From the NCBI GenBank assembly GCA_017615325.1, contig JAGAAI010000006.1, positions 1-64,000 on the forward strand: 64,000 nucleotides of DNA, written 5' to 3'. Numbering within the stretch: position 1 is the stretch's first letter; each line of letters begins with the position of its first letter. Under the pieces are notes generated by a model. It was not told the DNA's origin, did not search any database, and worked only from the letters and a program-made list of their open reading frames with translations. Shown piece by piece: positions 46,707 through 55,059 of this stretch. This DNA is from Clostridiales bacterium (GTDB taxonomy: Bacteria; Bacillota; Clostridia; Saccharofermentanales; Saccharofermentanaceae). Position numbers and translations under genes: made by a program.

Positions 46707-48059
46707 TTATACCAATCTTCTGATAGTTGCTATACCGCTCATGCCGGACAGAGATGATGCCCTGACCGCTCCTCTTGTCTCGGAAGCATGTACGACTACT
46801 CCGCCACCAACGTAGATACCGACATGGTCGATCCTGCCGTCAACGTCATAGTCGAAGCAGACGATATCTGCTGTCTTGATGTTATCGATCGATACTTCCT
46901 GCCCCATCTGAGACTGAGAATGAGCACTATGGGGCAGTGACAATCCATACCATTTGCCGAAGCAATACTTGGTTAGACCGGAACAGTCGACCCTGTCGAT
47001 CGAACTTGCGCCGAATACATACTTAACCCCGATAAAGCTCTTAACGAAATCAGAGAAATTAGAATAATCACTCTTGTTACCACCGGTAACTTTTGCGGTC
47101 TTGGAATCGCCCTGATCCGAAGGAGCATCCGTAGGTGTAGGTTCAGGTTTCTTATCTGTCGTAAGATCAGCCCTGACATAATAACCGTCAGAAGTCTTGT
47201 ACCAGCCATTGGAAGTCTTGGCTACGATCTTAAGCTCGTCTCCCTGCGACAGGAGCTTGACCCTGCCGTATTCCGTGCCCGGGCCCTTCCTCAAGTTAAC
47301 TGCATCAGTCGTATAAACAGTCAGATCACACTTATCTTCAGAAACACCGTTTTTACCACCATCCTCAGACTTTGTGGGTTTTGCAACAACAGTTGCAGTG
47401 GGTGCCGGAGTGGATGTTGCAGTTGCAACTGCCTGAGTCGGACTTGCAACAGGAGTCTTTGTAGCCTTAGGTTTCTCCGTAGGTGTCGCAGTTGCTTTGG
47501 CAACTTTGGTTGCACTTGTCGGAGTTGCCGTAGGCGTGGCAGTAGGTGTTGCCGAGGCAGAAGCAGGTTCATCTGACAGGACCTTCTTCTTCATGTATCC
47601 TCTCTCTCCGCTCATAGTCTTTACATAAGCTATGTCTTCATCAGATGATATTACGACAACAACATCATCCGCCTTAAGATCTGCCAGTTCCTCGTTCAGG
47701 GAATAATCAGAATAGAGGACAGCTTTCTTCTTCTCGATCCTGTATTTGTTCCCGTCGAATGAGAGATTTGACAGTTCAGTCTCTTCTTTGAAGTTCTCAA
47801 CTGCAAACTCAACATCATCTGCTATATATGTATAGTCGTTGATATCAATATCCCTGGCTTTCGCCTCGATCTCCACATAGCCTAAACGGGAAGATCTTTC
47901 TGCCTGGAAACTTCCGGGCATCTGCAAACTGACCGAATCGGTTGCGCCACAGTTGCTTACAACGATCGACGATACGGTAATAGCGCAACCCAGAATAAGG
48001 GTTACGATCTTAACGGGCCTTGAATATCTTATGAACTTGTCGATATCATAGCCTTGCAT
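46707..48059 (-). CDS. Secreted NlpC/P60 peptidoglycan hydrolase with SH3 domain
   Basis: About 450 residues. A hydrophobic export segment (about 18-36) is followed by a G5/SH3-like N-terminal region, a Thr/Pro/Ala-rich linker (TPTATPTATPT) and an SH3b domain (VNLRKGPGTEYGRVKLLSQG). The catalytic NlpC/P60 domain ends the protein with the Cys in VDCSGLTKYCFG, the His in RIDHVGIYVGG and a third His in VVHASE. Such enzymes cut gamma-D-Glu-diaminoacid bonds in wall peptides. ATG 48059 follows AAAGGAGAGG; a start at 48092 would run through that site. Confidence 0.92.
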   Translation of the reverse strand: MQGYDIDKFIRYSRPVKIVTLILGCAITVSSIVVSNCGATDSVSLQMPGSFQAERSSRLGYVEIEAKARDIDINDYTYIADDVEFAVENFKEETELSNLSFDGNKYRIEKKKAVLYSDYSLNEELADLKADDVVVVISSDEDIAYVKTMSGERGYMKKKVLSDEPASASATPTATPTATPTSATKVAKATATPTEKPKATKTPVASPTQAVATATSTPAPTATVVAKPTKSEDGGKNGVSEDKCDLTVYTTDAVNLRKGPGTEYGRVKLLSQGDELKIVAKTSNGWYKTSDGYYVRADLTTDKKPEPTPTDAPSDQGDSKTAKVTGGNKSDYSNFSDFVKSFIGVKYVFGASSIDRVDCSGLTKYCFGKWYGLSLPHSAHSQSQMGQEVSIDNIKTADIVCFDYDVDGRIDHVGIYVGGGVVVHASETRGAVRASSLSGMSGIATIRRLV

Positions 48060-48155
48060 AAAACAATCCTCTCCTTTCATGGCATATTTCATCTATAATT
48101 TTACCATGTAGAGAGGACAGATATAGTAAATACGGCACTTTGTAACCGAATGGTC

Positions 48156-49913
48156 TTATTTGTTCATTTCCCGTCTGGAGTATGAAGTCGTGTCAAACGA
48201 ATCGTAAAGATCGATGAGTTCCTTTCTCATCGACAGGAATATCCTTCCGAGTCTGGGATCGAAATGAGTGCCCAGATCCTTCCTTATGATATCGAAAGCT
48301 TCATCATACGACATGTGGGCCTTATAGTATCTTGCGCTTGCAAGAGCATCAAATACATCAGGCAAAGCCATGATACGGGCCTCGAAGGGGATCTCTTCGC
48401 CTGACAGGTGATCAGGATATCCGCTTCCGTCGTACTTCTCGTGGTGATAGTGGGCTATATTGGTCGCAACCTTGACATATTCCCTGTCATCAACATCGGC
48501 CAGAACGGAGCGCAGGAGCTTCGCACCCTCGGCTGCATGAGTCTTCATCTCGGCATATTCCTCGTCGCTCAGGCTGTCAGGCTTTCTCAGGATACGGTCA
48601 TCGACCATGATCTTGCCAAGGTCATGAAGAGGTGCTGCGTTAATGACACTGTCCCAATAATATTCCGGATAATTGTATTCGCTTGTCTTGCGGAGTCTGT
48701 CAACGAAGAGTGCCATGCAGGCTGATGTCCTGTTGATGTGACCTCCTGTGGAGTTATCACGGCTTTCGATCATGGCTGCCATTCCGAGGATGATCGAGGT
48801 CTGCATGTTCTTTGCCTTTGAGATGGCTGACTCTGCTTCTCTCTTGTATCTCATGCCGCTGAAGTTCAGCTTTTCGATAACGTCGTGTTGTGCCGTATTA
48901 TCGGTTATCTCGATAAGATAGCCTATGACGGTCTTTCTGAAATGGGAATGAAGGAAGCTCATCTCCACATGAAGGAATTTACGGAGTTCTGAGATGCCGT
49001 CATTAACGGCAAGGTCGCGCTCGTACTTGCTTCCGTAGAACTTCTCGCCCTTCTTGGCGTTCTCGGAAAGCCAGTTGATAAGGACTCCGGATGCATAGTT
49101 GGACGGCACCATAGGGCTGTCGATCTTAGTATTGGAAAGTTCCGGGAAGAACTCCAATGCCGGCTTGTTGCAGCCTATAAACCTCAGGTCCTTGTCAAAA
49201 ACGATATAGGCAAAATTGGACAGATCCTGGATCTTCTCACCGACTGAGAGGCTTACGTCATAGAATCCCATATTCTCGGAAACGACCACCAGCATGACGG
49301 AAGCCACGAGATATACGAAAGGAATGATAAAGGCCTTAACATTTGTCAGATATTCGAGCCCGTATGCCGCAAGACATAGGAACATTACAATGATGTAAGG
49401 CATCATGGCCTTGATCGATACGGACTTCTTGGATCTTGAGGACCTGTATACAAATACAAGGCTCAGGATTATCTCAACTGTCATGACAAAGAGCCTGACG
49501 GGATAGAGGATCCCGTGACTTGCGGAAAGATAGGTGGTAACGCCGGATCTGAGTTCTATGTCGTAATAGTAGAAGCCCGTAAACTCAGTAGTGGCAATGA
49601 TCACATAAATTGCTACATTGATGATCGATATGAGATAAATAAACCACTTGGGGATCTTGATCTTAGAGAAGTCAGACAACATGAACATAACGATCAGGGG
49701 CAGGAATACGCCGCCGGAATAAGCGATCGTCTGGGCAAACAAAGCAGATTCAACATCTGTTGCCGTGGAAAGCATAAAGTAGCCAAGATTGCTGAAAGCA
49801 AGCACGACAGAGAGCAGCACCTGATGAACATTACTATGGCGCGAGATTATTACAAGCGCAAATGTACAAGCCAGGCTCAATATGAAATTAATGCACAAGA
49901 CTATCGTTGACAT
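48156..49913 (-). CDS. Seven-helix sensor with PAS and HD-GYP phosphodiesterase domains
   Basis: 585 residues: about seven N-terminal membrane helices (1-230, histidine-kinase N-terminal 7TM type), a PAS-like segment (about 240-350, FAYIVFDKDLRFIGCN), a short coil and an HD-GYP domain (about 370-570) with APLHDLGKI, HAAEGAKLL, AHYHHEKYDGSGYPDHLSG and ALPDVFDAL. HD-GYP enzymes break down cyclic di-GMP. The signature residues are intact, so activity is likely. The ligand of the membrane part is unknown. Divergent from birA. Confidence 0.92.
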   Translation of the reverse strand: MSTIVLCINFILSLACTFALVIISRHSNVHQVLLSVVLAFSNLGYFMLSTATDVESALFAQTIAYSGGVFLPLIVMFMLSDFSKIKIPKWFIYLISIINVAIYVIIATTEFTGFYYYDIELRSGVTTYLSASHGILYPVRLFVMTVEIILSLVFVYRSSRSKKSVSIKAMMPYIIVMFLCLAAYGLEYLTNVKAFIIPFVYLVASVMLVVVSENMGFYDVSLSVGEKIQDLSNFAYIVFDKDLRFIGCNKPALEFFPELSNTKIDSPMVPSNYASGVLINWLSENAKKGEKFYGSKYERDLAVNDGISELRKFLHVEMSFLHSHFRKTVIGYLIEITDNTAQHDVIEKLNFSGMRYKREAESAISKAKNMQTSIILGMAAMIESRDNSTGGHINRTSACMALFVDRLRKTSEYNYPEYYWDSVINAAPLHDLGKIMVDDRILRKPDSLSDEEYAEMKTHAAEGAKLLRSVLADVDDREYVKVATNIAHYHHEKYDGSGYPDHLSGEEIPFEARIMALPDVFDALASARYYKAHMSYDEAFDIIRKDLGTHFDPRLGRIFLSMRKELIDLYDSFDTTSYSRREMNK

Positions 49914-49981
49914 ATTGCCTCCCCTTTGCCTTCACTGTTATTTTACAGCATAGAAGGCAAAAAGACTATTATTGATTTAAG

Positions 49982-49990
49982 TGTTACAAT
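49982..49990 (+). promoter_or_regulatory. Possible extended -10 promoter of birA
   Basis: TGTTACAAT (TGn plus TACAAT) 54 bp before the birA start; no good -35 box. Same type as at 11424-11432. Confidence 0.4.
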
Positions 49991-50043
49991 AACTAAAAGA
50001 AAACGTCCGTTATTGGATTATTCAACCATAAAGAGGTCTATAG

Positions 50044-51036
50044 ATGACAAAAGACGAGGTTCTCTCAATCCTTAACAAAGCAGAGGCTTATGTCTCAGGC
50101 GAACAGATAAGCAAAGAACTAGGGATCAGCCGTGCAGCTGTCAATCAGGCAGTTAAGGCTCTCCGCGACGACGGATACGGCATAGAATCCAAGACCAGGC
50201 TCGGATATAAGCTCATCTCTTCTCCGGACAGCATCTCATATGGAGAACTCGTTCAAACGATCGATCCAATGCGTCTTAAGAACGTTGTGATACTTGATTC
50301 CGTTGATTCCACCAACAACCGTCTGAAGTCTTTGGAACACGAAGGTGCTCCATCCGGGACCGTCGTGATCGCCGATTACCAGGAATCCGGAAAGGGCCGC
50401 AGAGGCAGGTCTTTCGTATCGCCCAAAGGATCAGGGATCTATCTGTCTTATCTTCTGAGACCCGAATGCTCGGCCGAAGAGATCTCAAGCCTCACGGCTT
50501 TTGTTGCGGTAGCTGTCGCAAAGAGCCTGGAAGCGGCCTGCGATATCGCCCCCCAGATCAAATGGGTCAACGACATATTAGTTGACGGCCGTAAACTCGT
50601 AGGTATCCTGACTGAACTGTCCGTCGAGAGCGAGAGCGGCGCCATCACAGGCTGCGTTATCGGAATCGGGATCAATGTAAACCTTGAATCTTCGGATTTC
50701 CCGGAAGAGCTACGGGACAAGGCTACTTCCCTGTCTATAGTCAAAGGGGAGCGTATAAAAAGATCGATCATCATCAGCGAACTGATATCAAGGCTTGATC
50801 TGCTGCAGGAAGATTTCCCCTCCGCTAAAGACGAATACCTAGACTATTACCGCAGCCACTGCCCCATTCTGGGCAAGACCATCAATGTTTATAAGATAAT
50901 CGGAAAAGACCCGGTCAGCGCCACCGCGCAAGAGATAACCGACAACTTCTCCCTCAAAGTAAGATATGAGGACGGCAGCGAAGAAGATCTCAGATCAGGT
51001 GAGGTCACCATCCGCGGTGCAAACGGCTATATCTGA
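50044..51036 (+). CDS. birA: Biotin operon repressor / biotin-[acetyl-CoA carboxylase] ligase
   Basis: 330 residues. Residues 1-60 form a winged helix (EQISKELGISRAAVNQAVKAL), so it is the regulatory type. The ligase part has DSVDSTNNRLKSL, ESGKGRRGRSFVSPKGSG (ATP/biotin loop), KWVNDILVDGRKLVGIL and IGIGINVN, then a small C-terminal SH3-like domain. It attaches biotin to carboxyl carrier proteins and likely represses biotin genes; none lie in this window. Confidence 0.96.
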   Translation: MTKDEVLSILNKAEAYVSGEQISKELGISRAAVNQAVKALRDDGYGIESKTRLGYKLISSPDSISYGELVQTIDPMRLKNVVILDSVDSTNNRLKSLEHEGAPSGTVVIADYQESGKGRRGRSFVSPKGSGIYLSYLLRPECSAEEISSLTAFVAVAVAKSLEAACDIAPQIKWVNDILVDGRKLVGILTELSVESESGAITGCVIGIGINVNLESSDFPEELRDKATSLSIVKGERIKRSIIISELISRLDLLQEDFPSAKDEYLDYYRSHCPILGKTINVYKIIGKDPVSATAQEITDNFSLKVRYEDGSEEDLRSGEVTIRGANGYI

Positions 51037-51054
51037 TCCTGATCAAGTCAGGAT
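51036..51054 (+). terminator. Weak hairpin after birA
   Basis: ATCCTGA (51036-51042) and TCAGGAT (51048-51054) form a 7-bp stem with a 5-nt loop starting on the last base of the stop region, followed by TTACAATATTATT. It may act for both convergent genes, birA and comEA. Confidence 0.4.
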
Positions 51055-51086
51055 TTACAATATTATTCATGGCAGATATCCTTTCA

Positions 51087-51773
51087 TCATAAACACACTA
51101 TCAGATCCTTGATCTTCTCGAACTTGGCCTCGCCGATCCCGGATACATTGCAGATATCCTTAATTGACTTGAACGGGTGGTCTTCCCTGTATCCGACGAT
51201 CTGATCGGCGAGTTTCTCCCCTATTCCGGGAAGTGTCATCAGTTCCTCTTTCGAAGCCGTATTGATATTGACGGCAGGAGACGGTCCCTCAGAAGCCGCC
51301 CCGCCGGAAGTCCCGCTCCAGGAATTCTGACCAAATGTCCTTATGATCCCCGAATCGTCGGAGAAACCTGATCTGCATTCATCTTCAGTGGGAATATAGA
51401 TCGACATATTGGAGGTTATGACATAAACAAGGTTGACGCGATCGGCAGATGCTGATGCTGTCAGGCCGCCTGCACGTCTGATAACCTCATCCAGGATCAC
51501 GCCCGATGCGAACTGATAGACCCCCGGACTTGCTACCTGGCCACAGATATATACGTCGATGAGATCAGTTTTAGAATCAGATGTTTCTGTAACCTCAACT
51601 TCCGCCCTGGTCGTAACCTTTGTTGACTCCGGCATCGAGGGTGCCGGCCCCTTAACAAATCCGGCGGCATTCCCGTCGAAAAACATCTTGTAGAGAAAGC
51701 CAGCTAATGCCACAAAAACAAAAGCCGTAAGACTTACGATCATCTTACGGCGCTCTTTATTCTGCATTGCCAT
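51087..51773 (-). CDS. comEA: Competence protein ComEA, DNA receptor
   Basis: 228 residues: N-terminal membrane anchor (about 12-30), Thr/Ser-rich spacer, an SLBB-like domain (VYICGQVASPGVYQF) and a C-terminal double helix-hairpin-helix (INTASKEELMTLPGIGEKLA, ICNVSGIGEAKFEKI). ComEA binds double-stranded DNA outside the membrane and hands it to ComEC. comEC is not next to it. AAGGAGG precedes ATG 51773. Its upstream region shares a triple repeat with yifB. Confidence 0.94.
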   Translation of the reverse strand: MAMQNKERRKMIVSLTAFVFVALAGFLYKMFFDGNAAGFVKGPAPSMPESTKVTTRAEVEVTETSDSKTDLIDVYICGQVASPGVYQFASGVILDEVIRRAGGLTASASADRVNLVYVITSNMSIYIPTEDECRSGFSDDSGIIRTFGQNSWSGTSGGAASEGPSPAVNINTASKEELMTLPGIGEKLADQIVGYREDHPFKSIKDICNVSGIGEAKFEKIKDLIVCL

Positions 51774-51797
51774 ATACCCTGCCTCCTTGCCGTATCG

Positions 51798-51861
51798 TAT
51801 CTACAACAAGTTTAGCAGAGGAAAGGGGCCTAAAATCTCACAAATGCTCACAAAATCTCAC
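51798..51861 (-). promoter_or_regulatory. Putative competence operator and promoter upstream of comEA
   Basis: Minus strand: GTGAGA (51856-51861), GTGAGC (51846-51851) and GTGAGA (51836-51841) at 10-bp spacing, embedded in T/A-rich flanks, then 32 bp, then TAGATA (51798-51803) as a possible -10. The layout matches that at 33344-33406. Confidence 0.55.
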
Positions 51862-51901
51862 AATTTTTCCGTTTTGTAACAATTGAGCAAACGCTGTGTT
51901 T

Positions 51902-52243
51902 TCAGGCCTCCAAAGGCTTTTTTGTGTTCCAGAGGTTCTCGAGGTTATATGTTGCACGTTCTTCGGGATGGAAGACATTTACCACAACATCCTTATAATC
52001 GATCAGGATCCAGCGGTCACCGCTCCTTCCTTCGACATGATCGGGATAAAGACCGTCTTCCTCCTTAAGGATATACTGAACTTCCTCAGCGAGAGACTTG
52101 ATATGCGTTGTGGAATTACCACTTACGATGACAAAGTAATCAGCCAGTGTCGTCTTGTCCTCAACACTGATGACCTCTATATCAACACCCTTCTTGCTCT
52201 CGAGGATGGAAACCGTCTTATCTGCGAGTTCTCTGCTTGTCAT
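51902..52243 (-). CDS. rsfS: Ribosome silencing factor RsfS
   Basis: 113 residues. Core TTLADYFVIVSGNSTTHIKSLAEEV-type region (TLADYFVIVSGNST) and DGLYPDHVEGRSGDRWILIDY identify the Iojap/RsfS family, which binds ribosomal protein uL14 and blocks subunit joining in starvation. Directly follows the nadD-yqeK fusion, the usual nadD-yqeK-rsfS order. Confidence 0.95.
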   Translation of the reverse strand: MTSRELADKTVSILESKKGVDIEVISVEDKTTLADYFVIVSGNSTTHIKSLAEEVQYILKEEDGLYPDHVEGRSGDRWILIDYKDVVVNVFHPEERATYNLENLWNTKKPLEA

Positions 52244-52294
52244 ATACCTTTGTAACTCCTTTATCGAAAAGTTATATTCTCATACTACCATAAA

Positions 52295-53524
52295 TCACTG
52301 CATTCCCAAATATTTCATGAAGCCTTCTGTAAGGGGATGAACGGGACGCTTCTTACGCTTGAACTTATCCACTACCGATTCAAGACAGAGCCTTGCCGCA
52401 CCGTCTAGGTCAGTTGGCGCGATCTTTCTCATGACCGAAAGATCAGTATAGGTTCTGGACGGCTCTATCTTATCAGCGAGGAAAACGATCTCATCGAGCA
52501 AAGTCGCCTCTCCCCTGCCCGTCGTGTGATATGTGATCGCGTCAAGGATCTCGGGATCTTCTTCTCCGAAAGCCTCGTTATAGAACACGGCACCTGCCGG
52601 TGAATGCAGGAGTTTCTCATCAACGAAGAGATCACCGCACCTGGCATAAGCCATCCTTTCCTGATCTTCGATCGGAAGTTCCTTGGCGCAGTCGTGCACG
52701 GCGCCTGCGATCAATGCCTTATCTATATCTGCTCCGTGGCATTTTGCGAGATAAGCGCTTAAGAGACCAGTATTCAATGTGTGGAGCAGCCTCTTCTTCC
52801 TGAGGTATCCATACATCCAGATAGCGGCATCAGTGAACCTCTTGCAGGCGTCATCGGAACAGTCTTCCAGGATCTTACAGGCTTCATAAAGATCATGCTC
52901 ATCAATGAAGGATCTTGCAGCTTTGGGGATCCCATCAAAGTTACCGGTTCTTCTTATATCGGAGGATGCGATCTCAACACCGTCAATATCGAAAGTTGTT
53001 ATATCGACAGGGATGCCGAGCGCATCTGACGTTTCTTTCGCAACCTTGGGGATATCGCAATCGTCACCGGGGCGGAAAGCCACAAGAAAAGAGATCTTCG
53101 AGACGAGTGATGCGGCATTGTGCCAGGTCGCAAGTGACTCAAGACAATCGCTGCCTGCGATCCAGCAGAACTTATGGGAAGCATTGGCTTTCTTGGAAGA
53201 TATCCCCTGCTCTTCCAAAAATGCGGAGATATAGGCCGGGTCACTTATGCGGTCAACTACCGTATCAGTGTAGCTTATACCCTCGATCTTGAACTCTATG
53301 TCGGATAAAAAGACATCATCGTCGAACAGATCTTCGATGACGTCTTTTACCATGTAATATCTGTAGGGAGCGCAGGTCAAGGCCCTGCCCGGCTTGAAAG
53401 GATTCCTGGCCGAAGGGATAACGATCACGATATCTACAACGCCCGAATCGAGAGCGCCGCGGATCATGGAAACATGCCCGTTATGGATCGGATCGAATGC
53501 TCCTCCGTAAAGTCCTATCTTCAT
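52295..53524 (-). CDS. Fusion of nicotinate-nucleotide adenylyltransferase (NadD) and YqeK HD hydrolase
   Basis: 409 residues. Residues 1-about 205 are NadD with GGAFDPIHNGHVSM and a late SSDIRRT, making deamido-NAD from nicotinate mononucleotide. Residues about 220-409 are the YqeK-type HD domain with LHTLNTGLLSAYLAK, GAVHDCAKELP and ADKIEPSRTY; YqeK enzymes split diadenosine tetraphosphate symmetrically. In most Bacillota these are two neighbouring genes; here they are one frame without a stop between. There is a four-base gap to purD upstream. Confidence 0.93.
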   Translation of the reverse strand: MKIGLYGGAFDPIHNGHVSMIRGALDSGVVDIVIVIPSARNPFKPGRALTCAPYRYYMVKDVIEDLFDDDVFLSDIEFKIEGISYTDTVVDRISDPAYISAFLEEQGISSKKANASHKFCWIAGSDCLESLATWHNAASLVSKISFLVAFRPGDDCDIPKVAKETSDALGIPVDITTFDIDGVEIASSDIRRTGNFDGIPKAARSFIDEHDLYEACKILEDCSDDACKRFTDAAIWMYGYLRKKRLLHTLNTGLLSAYLAKCHGADIDKALIAGAVHDCAKELPIEDQERMAYARCGDLFVDEKLLHSPAGAVFYNEAFGEEDPEILDAITYHTTGRGEATLLDEIVFLADKIEPSRTYTDLSVMRKIAPTDLDGAARLCLESVVDKFKRKKRPVHPLTEGFMKYLGMQ

Positions 53525-53528
53525 GAGA

Positions 53529-54806
53529 TCAAGCCTTGATATGTCCTATATCGCCCAGGGTCCTTCCGATATCGGTCCTGTAGTGGGCATCGGTAAAGGA
53601 GATCTTCTTAACGCCTTCGTATGCGCCGTCGATAGCTTCATCCAACGTATCACCTTCATCATAAACGCAGAGAACACGGCCGCCTGAAGTTACGATATCG
53701 CCGTCAGCGTCAAGTGCCGTACCTGCCTGAAATACGAGTTTGCCACAGGTATCTATGCCGGAGATCTTGTAGCCCTTCTGATAGGACTTGGGATATCCGC
53801 CTGATGCCATAACGACAACACAGGAGCACTTGTTCTTCCACTTTATCTCAATATCGGAAAGCTTGCCGTCAATTACAGCATCGATGATGTCCATGAGATC
53901 TGTCTCGAGCAGAGGCAAAATAGCCTGAACCTCAGGATCACCGAAGCGGCAGTTGTATTCAACGACCTTGGCACCCTCGGGCGTCAGCATGAGCCCGAAG
54001 TAGATAACGCCTTTGAAAGGTCTGCCCTCAGCCTTCAAAGCCTCTATGGTAGGCTGGATGATCTTATTCTGAATGGAAGCAATATCATCTGTATCAAGAT
54101 CTGCACCCGGGGTAACAGCACCCATACCTCCTGTATTGAGGCCTTCATCGTGGTCATAGACTCTCTTATGGTCACGGGACGAAATCATGGGAACGGCTAC
54201 GTTGCCGTCAGCGAAAGCCAGGATAGTAAGCTCGGGGCCTGTCATGCATTCCTCGATGACGATCGTGTTGCCTGCATCACCAAAGGCCTTGTCGCCCATC
54301 ATGGACTTAACGGCATCCTTTGCTTCTTCAAGGGTCTGGGCAATGATAACGCCCTTGCCCAGTGCAAGTCCGTCGCACTTGATTACGATAGGCATGGGCT
54401 GGGAATCAAGATACTCCAATGCCTTTGCCTCGTCATCGAAAAGTTCATACTTTGCGGTAGGAATATTGTATTTACGCATGAGGTCCTTAGAAAAAGCCTT
54501 GGAGGACTCGATGATCGCAGCAGAAGCATAAGGGCCGAAAGCGCGTATCCCTGCTTCTTCGAGCTTATCGACAAGGCCTAAAGCCAATGGATCTTCGGGA
54601 GCTACAAACACAAGATCAAAAGCCTGGTCCTTAGCATATTCAACGAGCTTATCCACTTCTGTGACCTTGATCGGCACACATGTTGCAATGCTTGCGATAC
54701 CTCCGTTACCGGGTGCACAGTATAATTCATCAACTCTTGATGACTTGGACAGTTTCCAACATATAACGTGCTCTCTTCCGCCGCTTCCAACTACTAATAC
54801 CTTCAT
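53529..54806 (-). CDS. purD: Phosphoribosylamine-glycine ligase
   Basis: 425 residues, ATP-grasp GARS. Starts with VVGSGGREHVICWKLS and has KCDGLALGKGVIIA, EECMTGPELTILAFADG and GVIYFGLMLTPEGAKVVEYNCRFGDPEVQ. It joins glycine to phosphoribosylamine, the second step of purine synthesis. It is apart from the purEFNOH cluster and is followed 4 bp on by nadD-yqeK. Confidence 0.96.
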   Translation of the reverse strand: MKVLVVGSGGREHVICWKLSKSSRVDELYCAPGNGGIASIATCVPIKVTEVDKLVEYAKDQAFDLVFVAPEDPLALGLVDKLEEAGIRAFGPYASAAIIESSKAFSKDLMRKYNIPTAKYELFDDEAKALEYLDSQPMPIVIKCDGLALGKGVIIAQTLEEAKDAVKSMMGDKAFGDAGNTIVIEECMTGPELTILAFADGNVAVPMISSRDHKRVYDHDEGLNTGGMGAVTPGADLDTDDIASIQNKIIQPTIEALKAEGRPFKGVIYFGLMLTPEGAKVVEYNCRFGDPEVQAILPLLETDLMDIIDAVIDGKLSDIEIKWKNKCSCVVVMASGGYPKSYQKGYKISGIDTCGKLVFQAGTALDADGDIVTSGGRVLCVYDEGDTLDEAIDGAYEGVKKISFTDAHYRTDIGRTLGDIGHIKA

Positions 54807-55059
54807 GTTCAGTCTCTCCTTATGTCAGGAATCTTAAGATAACTAATTTTCGCGTTACCAAACGTATAAAATAACATACCAATCTTATCACAAAACACGA
54901 AAAATATTCATATTATACTGATACTGCCTAATATTTGCTTTACAACTTTAAACCAAAATGACCATTACTGTGATAAAATCTCTAAAGTAAGGTCCCGTGG
55001 CCTGAAATCAGCACGGAATCTTGCCATAGGGATAAACTTGATATCCGGAGGTTATTTAC

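Noticed and set aside
54960..55059. Possible riboswitch before the 789-aa lipoprotein
   Set aside because: Only a short CCGTG/CACGG hairpin is visible; no known consensus or alternative pairing was found.
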